Below, piece after piece: positions 9,110-18,634 of a DNA stretch of 64,000 nucleotides. This DNA comes from CAVTPU01 sp963736695 (lineage in GTDB: Bacteria > Actinomycetota > Actinomycetes > Mycobacteriales > Micromonosporaceae). The stretch lies in the NCBI GenBank assembly GCA_963736695.1, contig CAVTPU010000001.1:744001-808000 (forward strand), written 5' to 3'. Numbering within the stretch: position 1 is the first letter of the stretch; each line of letters opens with the position of its first letter. Below the pieces are notes generated by a model that was not told the DNA's origin, ran no database searches, and saw only the letters and a program-made list of their open reading frames with translations. The position numbers and the translations under genes were made by a program.

Positions 9110-10038
9110 TGGGTCACCTCCACGGGCGTGGTGTCGCGCTTGGTCGGGAACGGCTGGGTCGTCGTCGCCAGTGGGCTCTCGCCGATCGCGGTGAGCGCCT
9201 CGGGGGTCGACTTGCCGGCCTTCTTCTCTGCGATGAACTTCGCGTATTTCTCGGGTGAGACCGCGCGCAGCTCGAAGTTCATCATGGAGTGATAGGTGCC
9301 GCAGAGCTCAGCGCACCGACCGACGTAGGGACCCTCGTGCAGGATCGTCACCTCGAACTTCGTCCGCACGTCGCCGGGGAAGACGTCGCGCTTGAAGAGG
9401 AGCTCGGGCACCCACATCGAGTGGATCACGTCCGGCGAATGCTCGACGAAGAGAACCCGCTTGTTCGTCGGCACGACCAGCACCGGGACATATTCACTGG
9501 ATCCGATGGTGAAGGCCATGGCGCCCGTGGAGTCCGCGGTCTCCGGATAGGAGAACTTCCAGTTCCACTTGAACGCCTCGACGTTGACGGTCACGTCGGG
9601 GTTCGGTGGTGTGGCTGTGACGCTGGTCTGAGTCACGGCGGTGTAGTAGAAGAGCACGGAGACGACCAGGAACGGCGCCACCGTGTAGACGATCTCGATG
9701 GGGATGTTGTAGCGCGTCTGCGCGGGCAGTTCCTCTCCCCGCTTGCGGAACCGAATCATCGCCCAGAAGATCAGTCCCCAGGTGAAGACGCCGATGACGG
9801 CGGCGGCGACGACCGAACCGATCCACAGATCGAAGATCTGCTGGCTCTGCTCGGAGATGCCGCCTTTGGGAAATCCGAACGCGAAGGCGTCATCGACCGA
9901 ACATCCGGTCAGGACTGCCATGAGAGCGCCGGCACCCGCCAGCCCGCTGACCGTGCGCCATACCACTCCCGCGCGCGGGCGCTGAGCGCCCGGGGATGTG
10001 GTGAGCGCACGTTCTGCTTGTGAACCCGTTGCGACCAC
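9106..10038 (-). CDS. ctaC: Cytochrome c oxidase subunit II (lipoprotein)
   Basis: CtaC takes electrons from QcrC through its CuA centre. The 310-residue protein has a leader ending in a lipobox (AVLTGCS), two transmembrane helices (SVVAAAVIGVFTWGLIFW and YTVAPFLVVSVLFYYT), then a cupredoxin domain. CuA ligands are visible in CAELCGTYHSMM with an upstream His in VIHSMW; the aromatic patch VEAFKWNWKF is present. Start is GTG at 10038. It is the first gene of ctaC-ctaF, and divergent from the cysteine desulfurase gene. Confidence 0.95.
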   Translation of the reverse strand: MVATGSQAERALTTSPGAQRPRAGVVWRTVSGLAGAGALMAVLTGCSVDDAFAFGFPKGGISEQSQQIFDLWIGSVVAAAVIGVFTWGLIFWAMIRFRKRGEELPAQTRYNIPIEIVYTVAPFLVVSVLFYYTAVTQTSVTATPPNPDVTVNVEAFKWNWKFSYPETADSTGAMAFTIGSSEYVPVLVVPTNKRVLFVEHSPDVIHSMWVPELLFKRDVFPGDVRTKFEVTILHEGPYVGRCAELCGTYHSMMNFELRAVSPEKYAKFIAEKKAGKSTPEALTAIGESPLATTTQPFPTKRDTTPVEVTQ

Positions 10039-10211
10039 GTGCTCCTGCCTCCTCTAGCAGTGCCGCCGAGCATGTGCGACTTCCGCTGTGCCGGCTCTGC
10101 GCCGACGCCCGATCTCACGCCCGTGGCCGGATCGAGTCGGTGCGGCCGTGTCCGTATATGGTCACGCCTCGTCTGGCGACGATCGCAGAGTACTCGACCA
10201 TCATGGCAACC

Positions 10212-10251
10212 GCAGGGTAGGGGTAGGCGTGTCAGCCGACCCTTACCCTGC
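10212..10251. promoter_or_regulatory. Inverted repeat in the ctaC/cysteine desulfurase divergent region
   Basis: Arms GCAGGGTAGGGGT and ACCCTTACCCTGC pair over 13 positions with one G-U, around a 14-base spacer, about 40 bases before the desulfurase ATG. Its site between divergent genes fits an operator, or a 5' hairpin in the desulfurase mRNA. The rest of the 252-base gap shows no other structure. Confidence 0.4.
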
Positions 10252-10290
10252 CCGAGCGCGCCCTGACCGGCGGATCGATACGGTGATGTC

Positions 10291-11427
10291 ATGAGCCACG
10301 CCACCGCCCCGACCCCGGTCTATTTCGACGCGGCGGCTGCGGCGCCGATGCACCCGGTGGCCCGCGCCGCACTGCTCGCGGCGCTCGACGACGGCTGGGC
10401 CGACCCCGGCAAGCTCTATGCCCGATCCAGGCAGGCCCGACATCTGCTCGACGCGGCCACTGCGGCGGTCGCCGACACCATCGGGGTTCGCCCCGATGAG
10501 ATCAGTTTTCACCCCAGCGGCACCGACGCGTGTTGGCGCGCGCTGACCGGGGTGTCGAGGGCCCGCGAAGGGGTCGGCGGCATGGTGGTCCACTCGGCGG
10601 TGGAGCACGCCGCGATCCGTGACGCCGCCCGCGCGCACGCCGGCCCGGCGGGTGTGATGACCGTGCCGGTCGACCGGCACGGTCGGATCGATCTCGCGGC
10701 GTGGACGCGGGCCGTGGTCCAGCCGGGCGTCGCCGTCGCCGCCCTCATGAGCGCCAACCATGAGGTGGGTACGGCGCAGCCGGTGGCCGACGCCGCCACG
10801 GCCTGCGGCGACGCCGGTGTGCCGGTGGTGGTCGACGCCGCCCAGTCGTGGGGCCGCGCACCAGTGCCCGAGGGGTGGGCGATCCTCGTCGGATCGGCAC
10901 ACAAGTGGGGTGGCCCACCCGGGGTTGGGGTGATGGCTCGCCGCGCGGGCGTGCCATGGGAGCCGACGGATCCGCCCTCGGCAGCGGTGAGCCTGCCGCT
11001 GGTGGTCTCGGCGGCGGCGGCTCTCCGCGCCGCCACCGCCGAGTCCGACGAAGAGGACGCGAGGTTGCGCCCACTCATCGACCGCATTCGCGCCGAGGTG
11101 CCGCTGCGCGTGCCCGACGTCGACGTGGTCGGCGACCCGGTCGACCGATTGCCGCATATCGTGACGTTCTCATGCCTCTACGTCGACGGAGAGGCGCTGC
11201 TGCACGCGCTCGACCGGCGGGGTTTCGCCGTCTCGTCGGGCTCGTCGTGCGCCACGGGCACCGGACAGCCCAGCCACGTGCTCGCCGCGATGGGAGCGCT
11301 CACCCACGGCAACATTCGAATCTCTCTGCATCGGGACAGCACGCGGGCCGAGGTCGACCGGTTCCTCGACGAGTTGCCCGATATTGTGGCGTCACTGCGG
11401 GCGGAAAGCGGGGTGGCTGGACTGTGA
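10291..11427 (+). CDS. Cysteine desulfurase-like aminotransferase class V
   Basis: A 378-residue PLP enzyme of the NifS/IscS fold. The cofactor lysine lies in VGSAHKWGGPPGVG, the His in VHSAVEHAAI stacks on PLP, and the catalytic cysteine loop reads VSSGSSCATG near residue 319. It would take sulfur from cysteine as a persulfide. The downstream tusA gene overlaps its stop, which suggests that the persulfide goes to TusA, for tRNA thiolation or another sulfur route, rather than to an SUF scaffold. Mycobacteria use IscS-like Rv3025c elsewhere, so this may be a second desulfurase. Confidence 0.88.
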   Translation: MSHATAPTPVYFDAAAAAPMHPVARAALLAALDDGWADPGKLYARSRQARHLLDAATAAVADTIGVRPDEISFHPSGTDACWRALTGVSRAREGVGGMVVHSAVEHAAIRDAARAHAGPAGVMTVPVDRHGRIDLAAWTRAVVQPGVAVAALMSANHEVGTAQPVADAATACGDAGVPVVVDAAQSWGRAPVPEGWAILVGSAHKWGGPPGVGVMARRAGVPWEPTDPPSAAVSLPLVVSAAAALRAATAESDEEDARLRPLIDRIRAEVPLRVPDVDVVGDPVDRLPHIVTFSCLYVDGEALLHALDRRGFAVSSGSSCATGTGQPSHVLAAMGALTHGNIRISLHRDSTRAEVDRFLDELPDIVASLRAESGVAGL

Positions 11428-11681
11428 TGACTGTTCCCATGGACGAACACGTCGACCCGGATTCGGTGCTCGACTGTCGTGGCCAGCGCTGTCCGCTGCC
11501 GGTGATCGCGATCGCGGAGCGGATGCCACGGATCGAGATCGGCTCCGTATTGCGGGTGCTGGCCGACGATCCGGCGGCCGACAACGACATCCCCGCGTGG
11601 TGTCGGCTGCGGGGTCAGGAGTTCATCGGCTCGCAACCGTCGGGGGCCGGCACGGTCTTTGATCTGCGCCGCGTGACCTGA
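11427..11681 (+). CDS. tusA: TusA-family sulfur carrier
   Basis: An 84-residue protein with the defining motif LDCRGQRCPLPVIAIAE (CPxP), whose cysteine carries persulfide sulfur. The fold continues with VLRVLADDPAADNDIPAWCR. The ATG shares one base with the desulfurase stop (TGATG), giving tight coupling and a matched supplier-carrier pair. Confidence 0.9.
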   Translation: MTVPMDEHVDPDSVLDCRGQRCPLPVIAIAERMPRIEIGSVLRVLADDPAADNDIPAWCRLRGQEFIGSQPSGAGTVFDLRRVT

Positions 11682-11705
11682 CCCGCGCCTGTCGCACGGG
11701 TCAGG
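11677..11705. terminator. Terminator between tusA and adoK
   Basis: A 9-bp stem (CCTGACCCG with CGGGTCAGG) and 11-base loop, beginning at the tusA stop codon and lying just before the convergent adoK stop. Confidence 0.65.
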
Positions 11706-11718
11706 AGGTTCGCCGGAG

Positions 11719-12697
11719 TCAGGACAAGAAGGGCAGCACATCACTCGCGGCGTCGTCGCCGTAGGACTCCGCGAGCCGTTTGACGAAGACGTCGCCGCGC
11801 ACCTCGTACTCCTGGGTGCCGACGGTCTCGAGGACGAGGGTGGCGAGCAACGATCCGACCTGCGCCGACCGTTCCAGCGGCAGCCCCCAGTGTCGGGCAG
11901 CGAAGAAGCCGGCCCGGAACCCGTCGCCCACCCCGGTCGGGTCATAGGCCCGCACTTCCTGAGCGACCGGCACGTGGATCGGCTCCATGTCGCGGCCGGT
12001 GATGCGCACCCCCTCTTTGCCGAGGGTGGTGACGAGCACGCCGACCCGTTGGAGAACATCGTGGTCGGTGAACCCAGTCTTGGACTCCAGCAGGTCGCGC
12101 TCGTAGTCGTTGGTGATCAGATATGTAGCGCCGTCGATGAGCGAGCGAATGTCGTCGCCGTTCATCCGAGCCAGCTGCTGCGACGGGTCGGCGACGAACG
12201 CGATAGTCGCGCTGACGGCACTCCTCGGTGTGGCGCAGCATGGCGTCGGGGTCGTTGGGGCTGACGAGCACGAGGTTGAGCCCGCCCAGCCGGTCGGCCA
12301 CGGGCGACAGCTCGATGTTGCGGGCCTCGCTCATCGCGCCGGCGTAGAACGACGCGATCTGGCACATGTCCTGGTCGGTGGTGCAGACGAACCGCGCGGT
12401 GTGGGCGATGTCGCTGATGTGCACCGACAGGCAGTCGACGCCGTGGCGCTCGAGCCAACCCCGATAGTCGAGGTCGAAGTCGGCGCCGACCGCCCCGACG
12501 AGAGTCGGGGCGAGTCCGAGCTGCGCCATGCCGAAGGCGATGTTCGCCGCGATTCCGCCCCGACGAACCACAAGGTCATCGACGAGGAACGACAGTGACA
12601 CCTTGTGCAACTGGTCGGCGAGGAGTTGCTCGGAGAACCGCCCCGGGAAATGCATGAGATGGTCGGTGGCGATCGATCCGGTCACGACGATGCGCAT
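11719..12697 (-). CDS. adoK: Adenosine kinase, PfkB family (one frameshift)
   Basis: This protein follows M. tuberculosis AdoK (Rv2202c) closely: GSIATDHLMHFPGRFSEQLL at the start, KVSLSFLVDDLVVRRGG, then ADPSQQLAR, TNDYE and the PfkB signature DPTGVGDGFRAGF with the catalytic Asp. It phosphorylates adenosine to AMP for purine salvage. An extra base at 12202-12205 (TATC, Tyr by TAT or TAC) splits it; corrected length is 325 residues. The position between ctaC and erpA matches the mycobacterial order. It is 95 bases downstream of the erpA-like start. Confidence 0.9.
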
Positions 12698-12792
12698 TGG
12701 CAGACCCCAGCTCCAGACAGCGTTCGACAGGCGACGCACAGCCTAACGCACGCGGATCGGGCCGGGGCGCCCCCGCGACAACGATCCGACGA

Positions 12793-13185
12793 TCAGTGGA
12801 ACGAGTCGCCGCAGGCGCACGAACCCTGCGCGTTGGGGTTGTCGATGGTGAACCCCTGGGCGTCGATGCGGTCGACGAAGTCGATCGTGGCGCCGTTGAG
12901 ATAGGGGACGCTCATCCGGTCGACGACCACGTCCACACCCCGATAGGTGCTGACCTCGTCGCCTTCCAGTTCGCGCTCGTCGAAGAAGAGCTGATAGCGG
13001 AAGCCCGAGCAGCCGCCGGGCTGCACCGAGATCCGCAGCCTCAGGTCCTCAGGCCCCTTCTCGTCCTGGTCGAGCAGCGCCCGCGCCTTGTCCGCGGCGG
13101 AGTCGGTGAGACGGACTCCGGTGTGAGTGTCGGTCGTCGCGTCGGCTCGGTCGTCTGTGAGCTGGTCACGGTGTTGCTCCCTCAT
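12793..13185 (-). CDS. erpA: HesB/IscA-type iron-sulfur cluster insertion protein
   Basis: A 130-residue A-type carrier. The three cluster cysteines are in GGCSGF and near the C-terminus in GSCACGDSFH. The N-terminal 20 residues are polar and variable. It delivers 2Fe-2S or 4Fe-4S clusters to target enzymes. Likely clients encoded nearby include QcrA (Rieske), NadA and LipA, both 4Fe-4S enzymes. Unlike its neighbours on both sides it has no frame break. Equivalent to Rv2204c. Confidence 0.92.
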   Translation of the reverse strand: MREQHRDQLTDDRADATTDTHTGVRLTDSAADKARALLDQDEKGPEDLRLRISVQPGGCSGFRYQLFFDERELEGDEVSTYRGVDVVVDRMSVPYLNGATIDFVDRIDAQGFTIDNPNAQGSCACGDSFH

Positions 13186-13278
13186 GCCACACCGGCCGCG
13201 GCCGGGTCAGGTTCTTCGGTCGTCGCTGAAGCGAACGCTTCTGGCGGCGGGACCATTCCCATGGTACGCACATGTGGC

Positions 13279-14428
13279 TCACTCACGCGTGTCCCGCGTC
13301 ACCCCATCTGCCACGTCAGTGGCGAGACGCCGCAGTTCGCCGGCCGGGTCCGTGAAGGCCCGTCGCGGGCCCACCCGGTCGGTGAGCGAGGCGACTCTGG
13401 TGATCCCCGCCGCCCGCGGCCTCACCATGGTCGACATCCGCCGACCCGGCGACAACCAGGCAGGCGACGCCGCGCGCCCGGGCGACGCGGGCCACGCCAC
13501 CGACCACCTTGCCGCGCAGCGACTGCGCGTCGAAACGCCCCTCGCCGGTGATCACCAGGTCGGCGGCGGCCACGGCGTCGGCAGAGACCGACAAGGTCGG
13601 CGACGAGGTCGATGCCGGACACGCACTCGCCGCCGCAGGCGAGAATGGCCGACCCCCAGGCCGCCCCCGGCCCCCGCTCCCGGACGCGCCGCCACACCCG
13701 CCGGACACCCCCGGATGTCTCGTTCGAGGAGTCTCGGCGAAGTGGGCGAGCGCCGCGTCGAGCAGCGCCACGTCGGCCGGCGATGCGCCCTTCTGCGGGC
13801 CCGAAGATCTGGGCGGCCCCGCGCGGTCCGGTCAACGGAGCGTCGACGTCGACCGCGCCGATCAGCCGCGCCCCGCGCAGCCGCGGCTCGCCGGACAGCG
13901 CCGCGCACCCCAGCAGGGCGGCCGCGCCGTACGGGATGGCGAATCCGGCCTCGTCGAGGCCGGTCACCCCGATCGCGGCGAGCATTCCGGCGCCCGCGTC
14001 GGTGGTGGCGGTGCCGCCGAGCGCCGATGACCAATTCGGCGCGCCCCGGTCTCGACGGCCGTGGCGATCAGCGCCCCCACGCCCTATGAGGTGGCGTGCA
14101 GCGGGTCACGTTCGGCCGGGCTCAGCAGATGCAGACCGGCTGCTTGGGCGCTCTCCACGTATGCCCGTTCCCCCACCACCAGCACCGACGCGGTGACCGG
14201 ACGCCCGAGCGGGTCTCGGGTCGCCACAGTCAAGCGCCGGGGTGCCAGCGCCCGGGCCCGGGCCGCCGCCTCGACGACGTCGAGGAAGCCAGGCCCCCCG
14301 TCGGCGAGCGGCAGCTTGATCACCTGGTCGCCTGGGTGGACGTCGCGCCAACCCGCGGCGAGCGCCTCGGCCGCCTCAGTGGCGGTGAGGGTGCCGGCGA
14401 ACTTGTCCGGACAGACGAGGACCCGCAT
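13279..14428 (-). CDS. Glycerate kinase, GlxK/GarK family (heavily frame-disrupted)
   Basis: The family phosphorylates glycerate. The N-terminus (VLVCPDKFAGTLTATEAAEA and ADGGPGFLDVV) and C-terminus (VITGEGRFDAQSLRGKV, then RVASLTDRVG) are clear and no substitution looks degenerative, but about nine one-base events scatter it over three frames. Reading each as a third-base event (for example CCCG, ACTC, GGTC, GGCG, and TA- followed by GGGC around 14081-14086, which creates an apparent TAG) gives exactly 381 codons. I therefore treat it as an intact gene with consensus errors. It follows the Rv2205c position. Substrate assignment is by family only. Confidence 0.82.
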
Positions 14429-14569
14429 GCCTCTATCAGACCACCGGCGCCCATAAGACCGCCGGCCGTCCTCGCCGGACCCGAGTCCGCCGTCGATCCC
14501 GCCGTCGAGTCCCACACGTCACACCGACGCGGCGGGCGCCTGGTGGTCGATTGATGCGACCATGGTCCG

Positions 14570-15726
14570 GTGACGACGTTCGCGGAACCCTCCGGCACTG
14601 CAGACCGCCCTGCTGCTGCTCGGCCGGGGCAGTGACAGCTCCGCGGAGCGCGGAGTCTCCTGCCCTGGTGGCGGTCTGCCTGCGCCGAGCGACCCGACAT
14701 TGGTCGAACGGGCCCGGGCGGCCAAGGCTGCTCTCGGCGACCGGGTCTTCATTCTCGGCCACCACTATCAGCGGGACGAGGTCATCGAGTTCGCCGATGT
14801 GACCGGTGACTCGTTCAAGCTCGCCCGGGAGGCGGCGGCGCGCCCGCAGGCCGAGTTCATCGTGTTCTGCGGCGTGCATTTCATGGCGGAGAGCGCCGAC
14901 ATCCTGACCACGCCAGAGCAGCAGGTGGTGCTGCCGGATCTGGCGGCCGGCTGCTCGATGGCCGACATGGCCGCGATCGGCCAGGTCGAGGCCGCTGGGA
15001 GCGGCTCGACAGGTGGGGGCTGGCCGGCTCGACCGTACCCGTGACCTATATGAACTCCACTGCGGCGATCAAGGCCTTCGTCGGGCGGCACGATGGGGTG
15101 GTGTGCACCTCGTCGAACGCGACGCGGGCGCTGCGGTGGGCGTTCGAACGCGGCGAGCGGGTGCTGTTCCTGCCCGATCAGCATCTGGGCCGCAACACCG
15201 CGGTCGCCGAGTTGGGTCACAGCCTCGACGACTGTGTGGTGTACGACCCGCACCAGCCGGACGGCGGACTCACCGAGGCCGGGGCGCGGGCCGCGACGAT
15301 GATCCTGTGGCGGGGTCACTGTTCGGTGCACGGCCGGTTCACCCGGGAGTGCGTCGACGAGGTCCGCGAGCGGGTTCCCGGAGTCACCGTGCTGGTGCAC
15401 CCGGAGTGCCAGCACGAGGTGGTCACGGCGGCCGACCAGGTCGGCTCGACGGAGTTCATCATCTCGACGGTCGCCGCCGCGCCGGCCGGGTCAGCATGGG
15501 CGGTCGGCACGGAGTTGAACCTGGTGCGCCGGCTCGCCGCCACCCACCCGGACAAGCAGATCGTTTTCTGGACCGCACCGTCTGCTACTGCTCTACGATG
15601 AACCGCATCGACCTGCCGCATCTGGTGTGGGCATTGGAGGAGCTCGTCGCGGGCCGGGTGCCGAACCAGATACGTCGATTCGGCCCCGGGCATCGCCGGA
15701 CCATGGACCGGATGCTGGCGCCTTGA
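14570..15726 (+). CDS. nadA: Quinolinate synthase (frame-disrupted)
   Basis: NadA condenses iminoaspartate with dihydroxyacetone phosphate to quinolinate for NAD synthesis, using a 4Fe-4S cluster. Visible landmarks are FILGHHYQRDEVIEFAD, TGDSFKLAREAA, FCGVHFMAESADIL, cluster-region cysteines in LAAGCSMADM, VHPECQHEV and VCYCSTMNRIDLPHLVWALE. Five events interrupt it: an extra base at 14591 (TCCG) and 15670 (ATAC), and missing third bases near 14994, 15563 and 15701. The corrected gene has 385 residues. The GTG at 14570 gives the conserved actinobacterial N-terminus. nadB and nadC are not in the window. Confidence 0.9.
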
Positions 15727-15836
15727 TCGCACGATGCCTCGCGGCGCGCTGCCCGCCACCACCGGCTCGCAGCCCTTCGCGGCGCCCGCCGCTGCCCGAC
15801 GACACGCACCGGCAGCGCCCACCGCTGGAGGTTGCG

Positions 15837-17170
15837 TTGACCAACGACGTCCTCGTCGTGCACGGCGACACTCCCCTGCGCGGGGAGGTCCGGGTGCGGG
15901 GCGCGAAGAACCTCGTCTCCAAGGCGATGGTCGCCGCGCTGCTCGGCCAAGGGCCGAGCCACCTGTACGACGTTCCGACGATCCGCGACGTCGAGGTCGT
16001 TCGCGGGCCTGTTGGAGCTCCACGGGGTGCGGGTCACCGAGGGCGACGAGCCGGGCGAGCTGGTGCTCGACCCGACCAACGTCGAGCGCGGCAACGTCGA
16101 CGAGATCAACGTGCACGCCGGGTCCAGCCGGATCCCGATCCTGTTCTGCGGCCCGTTGCTGCACCGTCTCGGCCACGCGTTCATCCCCGACCTCGGCGGT
16201 TGCCACATCGGCGACCGGCCGATCGACTTCCACCTCGGCGCGCTGCGTCAGTTCGGGGCGGTCGTCAACAAGACGCCGGGCGGGTTGGACCTGACCGCGC
16301 CGAACGGGCTGCACGGCACCAAGTTCGAGCTGCCCTATCCGAGCGTCGGCGCGACCGAGCAGGTGCTGCTCACCGCCGTCCTCGCCGACGGCGTGACCGA
16401 GTTGCGCAACGCCGCGGTCGAGCCGGAGATCGTCGACCTCATCTGCGTGCTGCAGAAGATGGGCGCGATCATCAAGGTGCAGACCGACCGGGTGATCGAG
16501 ATCGAGGGCGTCACCCGGCTCGACGGTTACGTCCACCGCCCGATCCCCGACCGGATCGAGGCCGCCAGCTGGGGGGCCGCCGCACTCGCCACCGGGGGCG
16601 ACGTCTTCGTCCGGGGCGCCCGTCAGGCCGACATGATGACGTTCCTCAACGTCTTTCGGACCGTCGGTGGCCGGTTGGAGATCCACGACGGTCCGAATCG
16701 AAGGCATCCGTTTCTGGCACCCGGGTGGCGAGCTGCGCGCCGTCGCGCTCGAGACCGACGTGCATCCCGGCTTCATGACCGACTGGCAGCAGCCGATGGT
16801 GGTCGCGCTCACCCAGGCCCGGGGCCTGTCGATCGTGCACGAGACGGTCTACGAGCGGCGGCTGGGCTACACCGACGCGCTCAATCAGATGGGCGCGACG
16901 ATCCAGACCTACCGCGAGTGCCTCGGCGGCACCCCGTGCCGGTTCGGCCGACGCAATTTCAAACACTCGGCGGTCATCGCCGGTCCGAGCAAGCTGCACG
17001 CGCCGGATCTGCGCATTCCTGACCTACGGGCCGGTTTCAGCCACCTCATCGCCGCGCTCGCGGCCGAGGGCACCTCCACCGTCTACGGCGTGAGCCTGAT
17101 CAACCGTGGCTACGAGGATTTCGAGTCCAAGCTGTCGGAGCTCGGCGCGCACATCTCCCGACCGGCCTGA
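15837..17170 (+). CDS. MurA-family UDP-GlcNAc 1-carboxyvinyltransferase (two frameshifts)
   Basis: This is an EPSP-synthase-fold enzyme of the MurA family, which transfers enolpyruvate from PEP to UDP-GlcNAc at the start of peptidoglycan synthesis. It has RVRGAKNLVSKAMVAALL, LLHRLGHAFIPDLGGCHIG with the Cys region, PSVGATEQVLLTAVLA and DLRAGFSHLIAALAAEG. A TTG start follows GGAGG by six bases. Extra bases at 16005-16008 (GGGC) and 16690-16693 (GGTC) break the frame; corrected length is 443 residues. Actinobacteria often have a second MurA; whether this is the housekeeping or the extra copy cannot be decided here. Confidence 0.85.
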
Positions 17171-17214
17171 CGCTGGAGTGGGCGGTTCACCGCAGGTCCG
17201 ATACCCTTCACAAC

Positions 17215-17841
17215 GTGTCGTTGACGTTTCGCCGCAAGGCCACGCCTGAGTCCCTGTCGAACCTGGACGGGGCTGACGCGGACGCCGGTGTGACTGTCGT
17301 CACGCCGCAGCCGCGCAGTCTCACCCCGAGCAAGAAAGAGCTCGGCAAGGTCACGCCGAAGCGCAGCCAGGCGGGCCGCCGAGTCGTGGAACCGCCGCCG
17401 GCCAACCGCCGCGAGGCGATGAAGCGGGCCCGAATCAAACAGCGTGAGGCGCGCGCGGAGACCCGCGCGGGCATGCTCGCGGGCAAAGAGGAGTTCCTCA
17501 TGCCCCGCGACAAAGGCCCGCAACGCTCGCTGGTGCGCGACGTCGTCGACGCACGGCGCAACATCGCGTCGTTCTTCCTGCCAAGCGCGCTCATCGTCAT
17601 CCTCGGCTCCTCGCAGGCGATGCCACCCGAGGTGCAACTCGGTTCCAACATCGCGTGGGCGATGGTGGCGCTCGCGGTGATCGTCGACAGCTTCGTGCTC
17701 TCCCGTCGGGTGAAGCGGGTCATCGGCGCCCGGTTCGGCACAGACGCGGGTCGCCACACGGGCTATGCCATCATGCGCAGCCTCAGCATCCGTCGCCTGC
17801 GCATGCCGGCTCCGCAGGTGAAGCCGGGCGCGACGATCTGA
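17215..17841 (+). CDS. DUF3043 membrane protein
   Basis: A 208-residue actinobacterial protein with a long basic, disordered N-terminal half (LTPSKKELGKVTPKRSQAGR, REAMKRARIKQREARAETRA) and two transmembrane helices around FFLPSALIVILGSS and IAWAMVALAVIVDSFVLSR, then a basic C-terminus. The family (DUF3043) is common near respiratory and Fe-S genes of actinobacteria, with no assigned function. GTG start at 17215. It follows murA by 44 bases. Confidence 0.8.
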   Translation: MSLTFRRKATPESLSNLDGADADAGVTVVTPQPRSLTPSKKELGKVTPKRSQAGRRVVEPPPANRREAMKRARIKQREARAETRAGMLAGKEEFLMPRDKGPQRSLVRDVVDARRNIASFFLPSALIVILGSSQAMPPEVQLGSNIAWAMVALAVIVDSFVLSRRVKRVIGARFGTDAGRHTGYAIMRSLSIRRLRMPAPQVKPGATI

Positions 17842-17865
17842 CCTGGCGGGACTGGGCCGACTGGC

Positions 17866-18294
17866 TCAGCCGATGCCACCGATGACCACTTTGCCCTCGG
17901 CTAAGGCGATCTGGAGAAAGCGGGCCACGGCCTCATCGGTGGGGATGTCCTGGGCGATCGCAGCCAGGTTGGTTCCTGACAATGCGAATACCTCTCCCGA
18001 GGTGAACTCGTAGTCGACTCGTGAGCCACTGCGATAGGCGGCGTCGAGCCATCGCGTGCGCGGATCGGGTTCGATGTCGAACTCCGCCCAGTCGACGCTG
18101 TCGATGTCGATGTCAGCGAGCGCGTCGACGAGGGTGTCGACATATGGTTCGCCGTGGACATCCGCCGACGCGTCGAAGCCGGGCAATGCGGAGCAACCGG
18201 CACCGGCGAACACCTCGCCCACGAGCGTGGGTTCGACGAGGACCCGATCAAACGCAGCCGGAGTCAGCTTGGCCAGATTGAGGAAGTGCGACAC
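17866..18294 (-). CDS. Hypothetical acidic protein, possibly DUF1877-like
   Basis: A 142-residue soluble protein, strongly acidic in the middle (DALADIDIDSVDWAEFDIEP). It opens with SHFLNLAKLTPAAFDRVL and ends with VARFLQIALAEGKVVIG. The layout, in which a short N-terminal strand is followed by a target-proportion-like EPYVDTLVDAL, is reminiscent of YfbM/DUF1877 proteins, but I am not certain. No signal peptide. It converges on DUF3043 and precedes azlD on the same strand without obvious coupling. Confidence 0.5.
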   Translation of the reverse strand: MSHFLNLAKLTPAAFDRVLVEPTLVGEVFAGAGCSALPGFDASADVHGEPYVDTLVDALADIDIDSVDWAEFDIEPDPRTRWLDAAYRSGSRVDYEFTSGEVFALSGTNLAAIAQDIPTDEAVARFLQIALAEGKVVIGGIG

Positions 18295-18316
18295 GCACGA
18301 ACGATAGCCGCATTGG

Positions 18317-18634
18317 TCAGCGCACGCCGAGCACCCGCAGCAGGGCCGCGGTCGCGGCGGCTGCGAGCACGACCACCACGAACGGCGCCTTGCGCCACCA
18401 GGCGACCACGCCGACGATCACACCCACGGGCCGCGCGACGCCCGCCGCGTGACCGGCTTCGGTCAACGCGGCCGTGGCGGCGAGCGCGGCCAGCAACGCG
18501 ACCGCCGCGAGCGGCAACAGCCGTGCCACGACAGGCGGCATGGTGAGCCGGCCACGCAGGGCGACCCCGGCGAAACGCAGGGCGAATGTGCCCACCGCGA
18601 GCAGTGCGATCACGACGATCAACGACAGGGTCAT
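18317..18634 (-). CDS. azlD: AzlD-family branched-chain amino acid exporter small subunit
   Basis: A 105-residue protein, almost entirely hydrophobic, with three to four helices (LIVVIALLAVGTFALRFAGV, LLPLAAVALLAALAATAALT, FVVVVLAAAATAALLRVLG). AzlD works with AzlC as a two-part exporter of branched-chain amino acids and analogues. The ATG overlaps the azlC stop (ATGA), so the pair is coupled. Confidence 0.88.
   Translation of the reverse strand: MTLSLIVVIALLAVGTFALRFAGVALRGRLTMPPVVARLLPLAAVALLAALAATAALTEAGHAAGVARPVGVIVGVVAWWRKAPFVVVVLAAAATAALLRVLGVR

Noticed and set aside
13279..15726. Glycerate kinase and nadA as true pseudogenes
   Set aside because: All conserved residues are kept, events follow codon position 3, and corrected lengths are exact. 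Decay would also show substitutions and larger deletions.
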